Counted from the stretch's first letter, positions 1 to 13,438 are shown. The stretch: DNA of 64,000 bases from Ramlibacter humi (GCF_004681975.1 NZ_SMLK01000005.1:124001-188000), one strand, 5' to 3'. Notes: generated by a model not told the origin, from the sequence alone. Made by a program: numbers and translations.

Positions 1-22
1 GGCGCGCGCAGGCGCGCGGTTT

Positions 23-2821
<2,799 letters not shown>

Positions 2822-2934
2822 GAACGGGTGCCGCGCCCCGCGCGGGGCGGGGGCAGCGCAATCCTTCGGTGCAGCTGCAGTTGGGGCCGGCGCGCCCGGG
2901 TGCAAGCACCGGCGCGGCGGCAAAACGTGTGATT

Positions 2935-3879
2935 TTACCGCCGCGCGGCGCGCTGCGCGGAGGCTTCGGCCAGGCCCGCGCCGGCGTTCAGGAACTTCTG
3001 CGGGTCTTGCGGGATGCCGTCGACCAGCACCTCGAAGTGCAGGTGCGGGCCGGTGGACCGGCCGGTGGTGCCGACCTCGGCGATCTTCTGCCCGCGCTTG
3101 ACCAGGTCGCCCTTCTTGACCCACACGCGCGAGGTGTGCGCGTAGCGGGTGATCAGTCCGTTGCCGTGGTCGATCTCGATCATGTTGCCGTAGGCCGGGT
3201 GGACCTCCTGCGTGACCACCACGCCGCCGGAGGCGGCCACGATGGGCGCGCCGGTGTCTGCCTGGAAGTCCAGGCCCGTGTGCAGGGCCGAGCGGCCGGT
3301 GAACGGGTCGATGCGCCAGCCGAAGGATGAGCCCAGGTGGCCCACGCTGACCGGGTGCTGGGTGGGGATCATCGATTTGCGCACCTTCTGGTCGAACAGG
3401 CGCGATTCCGCCACCGTCAGCACGTCGGCGCGGTGGTCGGTGAGCTCGTCCAGGTCGGCCAGCGTGGCCTTGAGCTCTTCCATCGACAGCGGACGGCCGC
3501 TGACGAGAGCGCCGCCGCGGCCGGGCGTGGCGCGAATCTCGGCGGGGTTCAGGCCCGCCAATCCCGAGACACGCTCACCGAGTGCTTCCAGCTGCACCAG
3601 CTTGGCCTGCATCTCGCCGACCTTGCGCGCCATGGCGTCCAGGTTCTCGCGCATGAAGCGGTCCTGCTGTTCCATCTCGTCGCGCACGACGAAACGCACC
3701 AGCGTGCTGACCACTGGCCAGCCTTCGCGCGCGCCCTTGAGGAACACCCAGTGGTAGAGCAAGGCCGCCGACAGCATCAGCGCGGTGGAAAGGCCCAGCA
3801 TGGCCAGCACGAGGCCGGTGCCGCTCAGGTGGATGGCGCGGCTCCTGGCGAGCGACGCGTCCGTGATAATGAAATGCAC
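2935..3879 (-). CDS. M23 family metallopeptidase, membrane-anchored
   Basis: Probable peptidoglycan endopeptidase or LytM-type regulator acting in the periplasm. The 314-residue protein starts with a short cytoplasmic stretch, then one membrane segment at about residues 22-45, a coiled-coil-like region rich in Met/Glu/Leu, and a C-terminal M23 domain. Zinc-ligand motifs are visible (HTGLDF and HLHFEV). The start is GTG at 3879, preceded by a purine-rich GAGGGGAAG. It sits directly upstream of secA and divergent from a DUF721 gene, an arrangement common in Burkholderiales. Its exact cell-wall substrate cannot be read from the sequence. Confidence 0.92.
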   Translation of the reverse strand: MHFIITDASLARSRAIHLSGTGLVLAMLGLSTALMLSAALLYHWVFLKGAREGWPVVSTLVRFVVRDEMEQQDRFMRENLDAMARKVGEMQAKLVQLEALGERVSGLAGLNPAEIRATPGRGGALVSGRPLSMEELKATLADLDELTDHRADVLTVAESRLFDQKVRKSMIPTQHPVSVGHLGSSFGWRIDPFTGRSALHTGLDFQADTGAPIVAASGGVVVTQEVHPAYGNMIEIDHGNGLITRYAHTSRVWVKKGDLVKRGQKIAEVGTTGRSTGPHLHFEVLVDGIPQDPQKFLNAGAGLAEASAQRAARR

Positions 3880-3924
3880 TGCGCTTCCCCTCGTACCTCT
3901 TCTTCACGTCCGACCAACGTCCTC

Positions 3925-4233
3925 ATGGAACGCCGACTCCAGGCCGTGACCCTTCAGCAAGCCGCCGACGAAGCGCCTGCCCTGGCACGGCTGGCCGCGC
4001 TGGCACGCGAATCGGGCGAAAGGCTGCGGGCAGTTGAATCCCTTATCCCTGCCGCGCTGCGTCCCGCCGTCAAACCGGGGCCCATCGAGGGGACCTCCTG
4101 GTGCCTGCTGGTGGAAGGCAACGCCGCGGCCGCGAAACTGAGGCAGGTGCTGCCTGCGATGCAAGCTCAGCTGTGCGGCCGGGGGTGGGAGGTTACCGCG
4201 ATTCGCATCAAAGTCCAATCCGGTATCCGCTGA
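3925..4233 (+). CDS. DUF721 (DciA-like) domain protein
   Basis: Small 102-residue protein beginning MERRLQAVTLQQAADEAP. The family includes DciA, which helps load the replicative helicase in bacteria lacking DnaC. Whether this short form does so is inference. It is divergent from the M23 peptidase with about 45 bp between starts. An in-frame upstream ATG at 3882 would lengthen the protein with a Ser/Thr/Arg-rich stretch lying over the divergent gene start, so 3925 is preferred. Confidence 0.8.
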   Translation: MERRLQAVTLQQAADEAPALARLAALARESGERLRAVESLIPAALRPAVKPGPIEGTSWCLLVEGNAAAAKLRQVLPAMQAQLCGRGWEVTAIRIKVQSGIR

Positions 4234-4283
4234 GCTGCCACAGCGCGGATGCAAGGAGTTGTAAGGACTTGAGGAAGAAGTCG

Positions 4284-4358
4284 TGGTGCCGGTTGTCGGG
4301 ATCGAACTGACGACCTACCGCTTACAAGGCGGTTGCTCTACCACTGAGCTAAACCGGC
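4284..4358 (-). tRNA. tRNA-Thr (anticodon UGU)
   Basis: The reverse strand folds as a full cloverleaf. The 7-bp acceptor stem GCCGGTT pairs with AACCGGC, the D arm contains TTTAGCTCAGTGGTAGAG, and the anticodon loop CTTGTAA gives anticodon TGT for ACA codons. The T arm contains GGTCGTCAGTTCGATCC. The 3' CCA is encoded (TGG on the plus strand at 4284-4286). It lies between the DUF721 and sspB genes, with no sign of an integrated element at its 3' end. Confidence 0.97.
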
Positions 4359-4384
4359 GCAGGACGGAATTCTATGGCGCTGCC

Positions 4385-4413
4385 TTTGGATCCCGGCATT
4401 CGCCGGGATGACG
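4385..4413. repeat. Palindromic intergenic repeat (GGATCCCGGC..GCCGGGATGACG type)
   Basis: A perfect 7-bp inverted repeat TCCCGGC / GCCGGGA with a 4-nt loop (4391-4408), in the context TTGGATCCCGGCATT then CGCCGGGATGACG. This strongly resembles the short palindromic repeat dispersed between genes in many betaproteobacterial genomes. It lies between sspB and the tRNA-Thr gene and could also act as a terminator or processing stem. Only one copy was noticed in this window. Confidence 0.55.
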
Positions 4414-4447
4414 TGCGAACGCCGCCACCGGCGTCCTGCCACGCACG

Positions 4448-4957
4448 TCACTTGATCCGCTTCAGCGCCGGACGCGGGCCTGTGGGCGGCTTGGGCGGCT
4501 CGCCTTCCGGTCCCGAAGGGCCGTTCTCGGGCGTGACCAGCTGCACCACCTTGCCTTCCGGCTCGGGGGCGTGGCCCGCGGCCGGAACGCTGGACAGGGG
4601 CGAAGGCCGGGCCGGCGTTTCCGCCGCCGCGGACGGCGCGGGCACCGGGAAGGCCATGCCCTGGCCGTTCTCGCGCGCGTAGATGGCGATGACCCGGTTG
4701 ACCGGCACCATGATCTCGCGCGCCGTGCCGGCGAACCGCGCCTTGAACTCGATGAACTCGTTGCCCAGCTTGAGCGAGCTGGTGGCGTCGAAGCTGATGT
4801 TCAGCACGATCTCGCCGTTCTTGACGTACTCGCGCGGGACCTGCACGGTGTCGTCCACCTGCACCGCCACGTAGGGCGTGAGCCCGTTGTCGGTGCACCA
4901 GTCGTACAGCGCCCGGATCAGGTACGGGCGCGTCGAAGTGGACTCCAGCGCGTTCAT
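4448..4957 (-). CDS. sspB: ClpXP protease specificity-enhancing factor SspB
   Basis: Adaptor that tethers ssrA-tagged and other substrates to ClpXP. The 169-residue protein has the conserved N-terminal substrate-binding fold (RPYLIRALYDWCTDNG, PYVAVQVDD, NISFDATSSLKLGN). A Pro/Glu-rich flexible linker follows from about residue 110, then the C-terminal basic-hydrophobic tail ALKRIK, equivalent to the ClpX-docking peptide. It follows sspA by 24 bp on the same strand, the usual sspA-sspB operon. Confidence 0.96.
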   Translation of the reverse strand: MNALESTSTRPYLIRALYDWCTDNGLTPYVAVQVDDTVQVPREYVKNGEIVLNISFDATSSLKLGNEFIEFKARFAGTAREIMVPVNRVIAIYARENGQGMAFPVPAPSAAAETPARPSPLSSVPAAGHAPEPEGKVVQLVTPENGPSGPEGEPPKPPTGPRPALKRIK

Positions 4958-4981
4958 CGTCGGTACTGCCGGCCGCGTGCG

Positions 4982-5593
4982 TTACTTGCGCATCACCTTC
5001 TCGGAAGGCGTCAGCGCCTCGATGTAGGCGGGGCGCGAGAAGATGCGCTCGGCGTACTTCAGCAGCGGCGCGGCGTTCTTGGACAGCTCGATGCCATAGT
5101 AGTCCATGCGCCACAGCAGCGGGGCGATGGCGACGTCCAGCATCGAGAAGTTCTCGCCCAGCATGTACTTGTTCTTCAGGAACACCGGGGCCAGCTGCGT
5201 CAGGCGGTCGCGGATGTGCGAGCGGGCCTTCTCCAGCGCCTTCTCGTTGCCCTTGTTGGTGCGCGACTCAAGCGTGCTGACGTGCACGAACAGTTCCTTC
5301 TCGAAGTTGAGCAGGAACAGGCGCACGCGGGCGCGGTCCACCGGGTCGCCGGGCATCAGCTGCGGGTGCGGGAAGCGCTCGTCGATGTACTCGTTGATGA
5401 TGTTCGACTCGTACAGGATGAGGTCCCGCTCCACCAGGATCGGCACCTGCCCGTACGGGTTCATGACGTTGATGTCCTCCGGCTTGTTGTAGAGGTCGAC
5501 GTCGCGGATTTCGAAATCCATCCCCTTCTCGAACAGCACGAAGCGGCAGCGGTGGGAGAAGGGGCAGGTGGTTCCCGAGTAAAGCACCATCAT
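4982..5593 (-). CDS. sspA: Stringent starvation protein A (GST-fold RNA polymerase-associated)
   Basis: SspA has a glutathione S-transferase fold without GST activity and binds RNA polymerase under starvation. The product is 203 residues: MMVLYSGTTCPFSHRCRFVL at the N-terminal thioredoxin-like domain, NPYGQVPILVERDLILYES in the middle, and a helical C-terminal domain. The start at 5593 is preferred because AGGAG lies 9 nt upstream. A TTG two codons further upstream is less likely. First gene of the sspAB pair, downstream of the petABC terminator. Confidence 0.96.
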   Translation of the reverse strand: MMVLYSGTTCPFSHRCRFVLFEKGMDFEIRDVDLYNKPEDINVMNPYGQVPILVERDLILYESNIINEYIDERFPHPQLMPGDPVDRARVRLFLLNFEKELFVHVSTLESRTNKGNEKALEKARSHIRDRLTQLAPVFLKNKYMLGENFSMLDVAIAPLLWRMDYYGIELSKNAAPLLKYAERIFSRPAYIEALTPSEKVMRK

Positions 5594-5610
5594 GGTCAAT
5601 GGCTCCTAAC

Positions 5611-5650
5611 GAAAGTGAAAACACGGTCCGGCGCGCCGCCGGACCGTGTT
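5611..5650 (-). terminator. Rho-independent terminator of petABC
   Basis: A perfect 13-bp inverted repeat (AACACGGTCCGGC / GCCGGACCGTGTT, loop 5 nt, 5620-5650) lies 29 bp beyond the petC stop. On the reverse strand it is followed by the T-rich run TTCACTTTCG. It separates the bc1 operon from sspA. Confidence 0.85.
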
Positions 5651-5679
5651 CCTAGGCAAAACAAAACCGGCGGGCGCGC

Positions 5680-6450
5680 TTAACGCACGTCCTTCCAGAA
5701 AGCGGCGTTCAGGCGCCAGGCGATGACGGTGAACATCAGCAGGAACAGCAACACCCAGACGCCAACGCGCACGCGCGAGTTCTGCGCCGGCTCGGCCATC
5801 CACTGCAGGTAACCCACCAGGTGGGCGACCTTCTGGTCGTACTGCACCGTGGTCAGCTCGCCGGGCGTGACCTGCTTCCAGCCCGTGAACACCTTGGTCT
5901 GGTGGCCATGCTCGTTGCGGGTCTCGAAGACGGGCTCGCGGTCGCCCTGCAGCTGCCACAGGGCATGCGGCATGCCCACGTTCGGGAACGCCAGGTTGTT
6001 CCAGCCGGTGGGCCGGGTGTCGTCCTTGTAGAAGCTGCGCAGGAACGTGTACAGGTAATCGGCACCCGTGCCGCCATGGCCGGCGCGCGAGCGCGCCACC
6101 AGCGTCAGGTCGGGCGGGTTGGCGCCGAACCAGTCCTTGGCCTGCTTCGGGTCGATGGCCGCCTTCATGGTGTCGCCCACCTTGTCGGTGGTGAACAGCA
6201 GGTTGTCCTTGATCTGCTGTTCGGTCAGGCCGATGTCGCGCAGGCGGTTGAAGCGCATGAACGCGGCCGAGTGGCAGCCCAGGCAGTAGTTGACGAACGT
6301 GCGCGCACCGTCCTGCAGCGCGGGCAGGTCGTTCGTCATGTTGGGCGCCTTGTCCCAGTGCAGTTCTTCGCCGCCGGAGGCCAGGGCGGGCAGCGCGGGC
6401 AGCAGCGCCGCGGCCGACAGGGCGATGGAGAGGAGGAGCTTCTTCATCAT
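5680..6450 (-). CDS. petC: Cytochrome c1 subunit of the bc1 complex
   Basis: Haem-c subunit of ubiquinol:cytochrome c oxidoreductase, 256 residues. It has a signal peptide (MMKKLLLSIALSAAALL, cleavage near ALA-SGG), the covalent haem motif CLGCH at about residue 52, and a C-terminal membrane anchor (VWVLLFLLMFTVIAW) ending in NAAFWKDVR. The start is the first of two adjacent ATGs. Last gene of petABC, 11 bp after petB. Confidence 0.97.
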   Translation of the reverse strand: MMKKLLLSIALSAAALLPALPALASGGEELHWDKAPNMTNDLPALQDGARTFVNYCLGCHSAAFMRFNRLRDIGLTEQQIKDNLLFTTDKVGDTMKAAIDPKQAKDWFGANPPDLTLVARSRAGHGGTGADYLYTFLRSFYKDDTRPTGWNNLAFPNVGMPHALWQLQGDREPVFETRNEHGHQTKVFTGWKQVTPGELTTVQYDQKVAHLVGYLQWMAEPAQNSRVRVGVWVLLFLLMFTVIAWRLNAAFWKDVR

Positions 6451-6461
6451 TCTTGGTTTCC

Positions 6462-7940
6462 TCAGTGCGCCGCGAAGGTGATGCGGTCCGGCACCGGCTT
6501 GAACTCGCCCAGGCGGCTCCACCACGGCATCAGCAGGAAGAAGCCGAAGTAGAAGAGCGTGCCCGCCTGCGAGACGCGCTCGCCCACCGGCGAGGGCGGC
6601 TGCACGCCCAGGTACCCCAGCACCAGGAACACGACGACGAACACGCCGTACACCCACTTGTGCCAGCTCGGGCGGTAGCGGATGGACTTCACCGGGCTGT
6701 GGTCCAGCCAGGGCAGGAAGAACAGGATGATGACCGAGCCGCCCATCACCACCACGCCCCAGAACTTGGCGTCGATGCCGGCCAGCACCGGCACCGCCTT
6801 GAACAGGCCGGCCAGCGACAGGTGGAACCAGTTGGCCAGCGCGGGCAGCAGGCCCAGCAGGATGGCGGCGACGATGGCCACGACCCACACCACCGGCTTC
6901 AAGATGCCGGGCAGGCGGCGGCCGCCGAAGAAGCCGGCCCCGAGCACGATGATGGCCAGGACACCGGCGAACTCGCTGGTGATGGCGCGCAGCATCGAAT
7001 AGAACGGCGTGAAGTACCAGACCGGCGCGATGTGCGGCGGGGTCTTCAGCGGATCGGCCGGGATGAAGTTGTTGAACTCCAGGAAGTAGCCGCCGGCTTC
7101 CGGGGCGAAGAAGATCACCGCGGAGAACACCATCAGGAACACCGACACGCCCAGGATGTCGTGCACGGTGTAGTACGGGTGGAACGGGATGCCGTCCAGC
7201 GGGTGGCCTTGCGCGTCCTTCGGGGCGTTGGGGCCCTTGATCTCGACGCCGTCGGGGTTGTTGGAGCCGACGTCGTGCAGCGCCAGCAGGTGCGCCACCA
7301 CCAGGCCCAGCAGCACCAGCGGCACCGCGATGACGTGGAAGCTGAAGAAGCGGTTCAGCGTGGCGTCGCTCACCACGTAGTCGCCGCGGATCAGCAGCGC
7401 CAGGTCAGGACCGATGAACGGGATGGCGGAGAACAGGTTGACGATCACCTGCGCGCCCCAGTAGGACATCTGGCCCCACGGCAGCAGGTAGCCCATGAAG
7501 GCTTCGGCCATCAGCACCAGGAAGATGGCGCAGCCGAAGATCCACACCAGCTCGCGCGGCTTGCGGTAGCTGCCGTACATCAGCCCGCGGAACATGTGCA
7601 GGTAGACGACGATGAAGAACGCCGACGCGCCGGTGGAGTGCATGTAGCGCACCAGCCAGCCCCACGGCACGTCGCGCATGATGTACTCGACCGAGGCGAA
7701 CGCCAGGTTGGCGTCCGGCTTGTAGTGCATCACCAGGAAGATGCCGGTGACGATCTGGATCACCAGCACCAGCAGCGACAGCGAGCCGAAGAAGTACCAG
7801 AAGTTGAAGTTCTTGGGCGCGTAGTAGCCCGAGAGGTGCTTCTCGTACTCGGCGAACGCCGTCGGGAAGCGGTTCTCCAGCCAGTTGCCCAGCTTCTGGC
7901 CCGCGGTGGCGTTCGGGGAGATTTCCTTGAATTCAGCCAT
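6462..7940 (-). CDS. petB: Cytochrome b subunit of the bc1 complex
   Basis: Membrane subunit carrying haems bL and bH and the quinol oxidation/reduction sites. The 492-residue protein has the N-terminal cytochrome b domain with its haem-ligand helices (HSTGASAFFIVVYLHMFRG, NRFFSFHVIAVPLVLLGL) and a C-terminal domain. The Qo-site motif reads PVWY (HIAPVWYFTPFYSM) instead of mitochondrial PEWY, the form known from beta- and gammaproteobacteria. It lies between petA (12 bp) and petC. Confidence 0.98.
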   Translation of the reverse strand: MAEFKEISPNATAGQKLGNWLENRFPTAFAEYEKHLSGYYAPKNFNFWYFFGSLSLLVLVIQIVTGIFLVMHYKPDANLAFASVEYIMRDVPWGWLVRYMHSTGASAFFIVVYLHMFRGLMYGSYRKPRELVWIFGCAIFLVLMAEAFMGYLLPWGQMSYWGAQVIVNLFSAIPFIGPDLALLIRGDYVVSDATLNRFFSFHVIAVPLVLLGLVVAHLLALHDVGSNNPDGVEIKGPNAPKDAQGHPLDGIPFHPYYTVHDILGVSVFLMVFSAVIFFAPEAGGYFLEFNNFIPADPLKTPPHIAPVWYFTPFYSMLRAITSEFAGVLAIIVLGAGFFGGRRLPGILKPVVWVVAIVAAILLGLLPALANWFHLSLAGLFKAVPVLAGIDAKFWGVVVMGGSVIILFFLPWLDHSPVKSIRYRPSWHKWVYGVFVVVFLVLGYLGVQPPSPVGERVSQAGTLFYFGFFLLMPWWSRLGEFKPVPDRITFAAH

Positions 7941-7952
7941 GTCTGCCTCGGG

Positions 7953-8555
7953 TTACGCCTTGTTGTTCTTGTCCTCGCCGATGATCAGGCGGGTGTCGGA
8001 CAGGTACATGTGCGGCGGCACCTCCAGGTTGTCCGGCGCGGGCTTGTTCTTGAACACGCGGCCGGCCATGTCGAACGTGGAACCGTGGCAGGGGCACAGG
8101 AAGCCGCCCTGCCAGTCGTCGGGCAGCGAGGGCTGCGGGCCGGGCTGGAACTTGTCGGTGGGCGAGCAGCCCAGGTGCGTGCAGATGCCCACGCCGACCC
8201 AGAACTCGGGCTTGATGGAGCGCCACTCGTTCTTCGCGTATTCGGGCGTGGGGAAGGCTTTGCGATCGGAGTCCGGATCGGCCACCTCGGAATCGGTCTT
8301 CTTCAGCGACGCCAGCTGTTCGGGCGTGCGGCGCACGATCCACACCGGCTTGCCGCGCCATTCCACGGTCACCTTCTCGCCCGGCTTCAGCGCGCCGATG
8401 TCCACTTCCACCGGGGCACCCGCGGCCTTGGCCCGCTCGGACGGCTGGAAGCTGCTCACGAAGGGGACGGCGGTGAACGCTGCGCCTGCCGCGCCAGCAC
8501 AGCCGGACGCGATCAGCCACGTCCTTTTGCTGGTGTCCAAGGGGGTGTCGCTCAT
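7953..8555 (-). CDS. petA: Rieske iron-sulfur protein of the bc1 complex
   Basis: The 2Fe-2S subunit that carries electrons from quinol to cytochrome c1; 200 residues. An N-terminal Tat-type anchor (SKRTWLIASGCAGAAGAAF) is followed by the Rieske domain with both ligand loops, CTHLGCSP and CPCHGSTFD. The start ATG at 8555 fits the family N-terminus MSDTPLDTSK. The frame is open much further upstream, but that stretch overlaps mscL and is shadow. First gene of petABC. Confidence 0.97.
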   Translation of the reverse strand: MSDTPLDTSKRTWLIASGCAGAAGAAFTAVPFVSSFQPSERAKAAGAPVEVDIGALKPGEKVTVEWRGKPVWIVRRTPEQLASLKKTDSEVADPDSDRKAFPTPEYAKNEWRSIKPEFWVGVGICTHLGCSPTDKFQPGPQPSLPDDWQGGFLCPCHGSTFDMAGRVFKNKPAPDNLEVPPHMYLSDTRLIIGEDKNNKA

Positions 8556-8596
8556 GAATTCCTCGAAGGGGGTATCGCTTGGAAGGTCAACCCGCG

Positions 8597-8602
8597 ATTG
8601 TA
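8597..8602 (-). promoter_or_regulatory. Putative -10 element of petABC
   Basis: TACAAT on the reverse strand, about 42 bp before the petA start. No convincing TTGACA-like -35 is present at 17 bp, so the promoter assignment is tentative. Confidence 0.35.
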
Positions 8603-8693
8603 GCGGAGCGTATCGCCGCGATTCCAGTCCGGGAGGGGGCCGCCGCCGACGGGCTGCGCGATACTCCGGCCTCATCGCGCTGGAGGAAGAGGC

Positions 8694-9134
8694 ATGGCCA
8701 TCATCAAGGAATTCCGCGAGTTCGCGGTCAAGGGCAACGTGATCGACCTGGCGGTCGGCGTCATCATCGGCGCGGCGTTCAACAAGATCGTCGACTCGCT
8801 GGTGAAGGACCTGATCATGCCGGTGGTGAGCCTGGTGGTCGGCGACCTGGACTTCAGCAACAAGTTCATCGTGCTGACGAGGAACGTCCCGGCGGGCGTG
8901 CCGCACACGCTGGCCGACCTCACCAAGGCGGGCGTGCCCGTGTTCGCCTGGGGCAACTTCCTGACGGTGCTGGTGAACTTCGTGATCCTCGCTTTCATCA
9001 TCTTCGTGATGGTGCGGCAGATCAACCGGCTGAAGCGGCAGCACGCCGAGCCCGCGGCCGCGGCGCCGGCCGCGCCGCCCGAGGACATCGTGCTGCTGCG
9101 CGAAATCCGCGACAGCCTCAGGCAGCCGCGCTGA
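8694..9134 (+). CDS. mscL: Large-conductance mechanosensitive channel MscL
   Basis: Pentameric inner-membrane channel that opens under membrane tension during hypo-osmotic shock. At 146 residues it has the usual size. The N-terminal amphipathic helix and first membrane helix [20 protein letters not shown] / [16 protein letters not shown] are highly conserved. The second helix is [20 protein letters not shown], and an Ala/Pro linker leads to the C-terminal bundle. GGAGG lies a few bases upstream of the ATG. Its last 17 bp overlap the convergent pdxA gene. Confidence 0.97.
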   Translation: MAIIKEFREFAVKGNVIDLAVGVIIGAAFNKIVDSLVKDLIMPVVSLVVGDLDFSNKFIVLTRNVPAGVPHTLADLTKAGVPVFAWGNFLTVLVNFVILAFIIFVMVRQINRLKRQHAEPAAAAPAAPPEDIVLLREIRDSLRQPR

Positions 9135-10155
9135 GCCGGCGCGCCATCCGCACCGCCGCCACCAGGCTGGACGCGTCGGCCCGGCCGGTGCCGGCGATGT
9201 CGAAGGCGGTGCCGTGGTCCGGGCTGGTGCGCACCAGCGGCAGGCCCAGCGTGACGTTCACGCCCTGCTCCACGCCCAGGTACTTCACCGGGATCAGGCC
9301 CTGGTCGTGGTACATGGCCACGACCACGTCGAACTCGCCCGCTCGCTGCGGCGTCGAGCGCGCGCGCATGAACACCGTGTCCGGCGCGTAAGGCCCACTG
9401 GCTTCGATGCCTTCGTTGCGCGCCGCTTCGATCGCCGGCGCGATGGTCTCGATCTCTTCGCGCCCGAACAGGCCGCCCTCGCCCGCATGCGGATTCAGCC
9501 CCGCCACGCCGATGCGCGGCGGCCGGCCCAGCAGCCGCGCAAGCGACGCGTGCGTGATGCGCAGCGTCTGCAGAACGTTGCCGCGCGTCACCGCGGCCAG
9601 CGCGTCGCGCAGCGAAACGTGGATGCTGACCAGCACGGTGCGCAGCTCGTCGTTGGCCAGCATCATGCGCACCGGCAGCCGTTCCACCGGCACGCCCGCA
9701 TGCACTGCGGCTTCGGCCTGCAGCAATTCGGTGTGGCCGGGATAAGGCAATCCGGCGGCGGACAGCGCTTCCTTGTTCAAGGGCGCGGTCACCAGTCCGG
9801 CGATCTCCCCGCGCAGCGCAGCGCGCGCGGCCCACGACACGGCGTCCGCGGCGATGCGGCCCGCGGCGGCATCCGCTTGACCCCACGGACGCAGCGGCAC
9901 GTCAGCACTGGTGCGCAGCAGCGGGATGCAGCGCGGCGGAACGTCCGCCAACTGCTCCGGCGAGTCGATCACCGCGATCGGCAAGGGCACGCCGTCCGGC
10001 GCGGCAGCCGCAGCGGCGCGACGCAGGTGCGCCAGCTCACCGGCGACGAAGCAGCCCGCCAGGTCGCTCGCGTGGTCGCGAAAAGCCTTGGCGATGATCT
10101 CCCCGCCGATGCCGGCCGGGTCGCCTTGCGTGATGGCCAGCGGCGCGCTGCTCAT
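9118..10155 (-). CDS. pdxA: 4-hydroxythreonine-4-phosphate dehydrogenase PdxA
   Basis: NAD-dependent oxidation of 4-phosphohydroxy-L-threonine in the DXP-dependent vitamin B6 pathway. The 345-residue protein begins [19 protein letters not shown]. It contains the family's TAPLNKEAL and [10 protein letters not shown] blocks, [16 protein letters not shown] and a metal-binding [10 protein letters not shown]. The start ATG at 10155 overlaps the stop of the upstream Nif3-family gene by 4 bp, so the two are probably translationally coupled. Confidence 0.93.
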   Translation of the reverse strand: MSSAPLAITQGDPAGIGGEIIAKAFRDHASDLAGCFVAGELAHLRRAAAAAAPDGVPLPIAVIDSPEQLADVPPRCIPLLRTSADVPLRPWGQADAAAGRIAADAVSWAARAALRGEIAGLVTAPLNKEALSAAGLPYPGHTELLQAEAAVHAGVPVERLPVRMMLANDELRTVLVSIHVSLRDALAAVTRGNVLQTLRITHASLARLLGRPPRIGVAGLNPHAGEGGLFGREEIETIAPAIEAARNEGIEASGPYAPDTVFMRARSTPQRAGEFDVVVAMYHDQGLIPVKYLGVEQGVNVTLGLPLVRTSPDHGTAFDIAGTGRADASSLVAAVRMARRLSAAA

Positions 10156-10910
10156 GCCGGGTTGTCCACGTCGATGAAGCGATGCTCCAGGCCCAGCTGC
10201 GCCGCGACATGCGCGGCGACGGCCGGGGCGCCGTAGCGCTCGGTGGCGTGGTGGCCGCAGGCGAGGAAGCTCACGCCGCATTCGCGCGCGTAGTGCGCCT
10301 GCGGCTCCGAAATCTCGCCGGTGAGGAATGCCTGGGCGCCCGCCGCGATGGCGCCCTCGAAGTAGCCTTGCGCCCCGCCCGTGCACCACGCGACGCGGTT
10401 GATCGGCCCCGAGGCGCCCTCCACCAGCATCACGCGGCGGCCGAGCACCTTCCCGGCGTGCGCGGCCAGCTCGCCCGCATTCGCGAAAGCACCGCCCGCA
10501 TCGCGGCCGCCCAGGAAGCCCAGGTCCTGCTCGCCAAAGCGTGCATCCGCGCGCAGCCCCAGCACGCGCCCGAGCTGCGCGTTGTTTCCCAGCTGCGGGT
10601 GCGCGTCCAGCGGCAGGTGGTAGGCGAACAGGTTCACGTCGCGCCCGAGCAGCAGCGCCAGGCGCTGCTTCATCCAGCCGGTCACGCGCCCATCCTGGCC
10701 GCGCCAGAACAGCCCGTGATGCACGAAGATGGCGTCGGCTTCCGCCGCGATGGCCGCCTCGATCAGCGCCCGGCTGGCGGTCACGCCGGAGACGATGCGC
10801 CGCACCTCGGCGCGGCCCTCCACCTGCAGCCCGTTGGGGCCGTAGTCGCGGAAGCGCTCCGGCTGGAGCAGCTCATCGAACGCGCGCAGGACATCGGTGC
10901 GGTCAGCCAT
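10152..10910 (-). CDS. Nif3-like dinuclear metal-centre protein
   Basis: 252-residue member of the YbgI/Nif3 family. Metal-ligand motifs are visible: FVHHGLFWRGQ near residue 60 and CGHHATERYG near residue 225. Family members are often annotated as GTP cyclohydrolase I type 2, but that activity is not established generally, so no reaction is assigned. It overlaps pdxA by 4 bp and is divergent from the HtrA-type protease gene. Confidence 0.9.
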   Translation of the reverse strand: MADRTDVLRAFDELLQPERFRDYGPNGLQVEGRAEVRRIVSGVTASRALIEAAIAAEADAIFVHHGLFWRGQDGRVTGWMKQRLALLLGRDVNLFAYHLPLDAHPQLGNNAQLGRVLGLRADARFGEQDLGFLGGRDAGGAFANAGELAAHAGKVLGRRVMLVEGASGPINRVAWCTGGAQGYFEGAIAAGAQAFLTGEISEPQAHYARECGVSFLACGHHATERYGAPAVAAHVAAQLGLEHRFIDVDNPA

Positions 10911-10997
10911 GCTCCGATTCTGCTACGGCCGGGCGCGGCGCCCCCGCCCGGGGCACCGGATGTCTACACTCGAGGCATCGCGTCTTCCCTTCCCGCC

Positions 10998-12151
<1,154 letters not shown>

Positions 12152-12155
<4 letters not shown>

Positions 12156-12949
12156 GAGGAAGGCTTGTCGGCGGTGCCCGGCTCTTCGCCGGGTGCGCGC
12201 GAGGCCTTGACGAACCAGCGCGATGCGACGATGCCCACCTCGTACAGGATGCACATCGGCACGGCCAGCGCCAGCTGCGAGATGACGTCCGGCGGCGTCA
12301 CCACCGCGGCGACCACGAACGCCACCACGATGAAATAGCCGCGAAATTCCTTGAGCTTCTCGACGGTAACCATCTCGAAGCGCACCAGCAGCATCACGAC
12401 GATGGGCACCTGGAAAGCCAGGCCGAACGCGAGGTACAGCGACAGGATGGCCTCGACGTAGGACGCGATGTCCGGCGTGGCCTGCACGCTGGGCGGCGCG
12501 AAGCTCTGGATGAAGCTGAACATGCGGTCCAGGACGAAGAACTGCACGAAGCCGATGCCGCAGTAGGCGAGAAAGCTGCCGAAGATGATGAGCGGCAGCG
12601 CGAACTTCTTTTCGTGGCTGTACAGGCCGGGCGCGACGAAGGCCCACAGCTGGTACATCAGCCAGGGCAGCACCACCAGCACGGCCACCAGCAGCAGCAC
12701 CTTCAACGGCACGAACACCGGCGAGAAGACGCCGGTGGCGATGAGGTGGGTGCCGGGCGGCAGGTGCGCCTGGATCGGCCTGGCGATGAAGTCGATCAGG
12801 CCGCTGGGGCCGGGCCAGATGGCCAGCAGGATGACCGCCGCCGCGATGCCGTAGACGCAATACAGCAGCCGGTCGCGCAGCTCCATCAGGTGGGCGACGA
12901 ACGGCTGCTCGGTGCCGGCGAGCTCGTCTTCCTTGTCGGGCTGGGACAT
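12152..12949 (-). CDS. tatC: Twin-arginine translocase subunit TatC
   Basis: Receptor core of the Tat pathway, which exports folded, often cofactor-bearing proteins. The Rieske protein and MsrP in this window carry Tat-type N-termini. The 265-residue protein has six predicted membrane helices and conserved blocks (HLMELRDRLL, FRGYFIVVAFVVAAVVTPPD). Its start ATG shares a base with the tatB stop. Its own stop overlaps the convergent protease stop by 2 bp. Confidence 0.97.
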
Positions 12950-13410
12950 CAGTTCAGTTTCTTGGGCCGGTAGCGGGCCACGCGGGCGGCGCCCGAAAGC
13001 GCGCGGGTGCGCACGCCGTTGCGGGCCTTGTACCACTGCGGCGTGGCGCCGCGCTTCAAGCGCCACTTCTTCTTCGGGTTCTTGTATTCGGGAAAGGCTG
13101 GCGTGGGCTCGACGGGCTGTGTGGCCGGATCAGCGAGCGCCTCGGACCACTGCTTCTCGAAGTCGGAGGCGCCGGTGCGCACGGACTGTTCGACGTCGCG
13201 CGCGGCGGTCTCCACGCTCTCCTTCATCTTCTTGAGCTCGTCCAGCTCCATGGAGCGGTTGACTTCGGCCTTGACGTCGTTGACGTAGCGCTGGGCCTTG
13301 CCCAGCAGCGTGCCCACCGTGCGGGCCACGCGCGGCAGCTTCTCCGGCCCGATGACGATCAGCGCCACCGCGCCGATCAGCGCCATCTTGGAAATGCCGA
13401 GGTCGATCAC
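12949..13410 (-). CDS. tatB: Sec-independent translocase subunit TatB
   Basis: Works with TatC in signal-peptide recognition. 153 residues: a short N-terminal membrane helix ([20 protein letters not shown]), a hinge [13 protein letters not shown], a long amphipathic helix and an Arg/Lys-rich tail. The start is GTG at 13410. It lies 28 bp after tatA. Confidence 0.95.
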   Translation of the reverse strand: MIDLGISKMALIGAVALIVIGPEKLPRVARTVGTLLGKAQRYVNDVKAEVNRSMELDELKKMKESVETAARDVEQSVRTGASDFEKQWSEALADPATQPVEPTPAFPEYKNPKKKWRLKRGATPQWYKARNGVRTRALSGAARVARYRPKKLN

Positions 13411-13438
13411 CCTGTCAGGCCCTCACGCGAGCGGCGGG

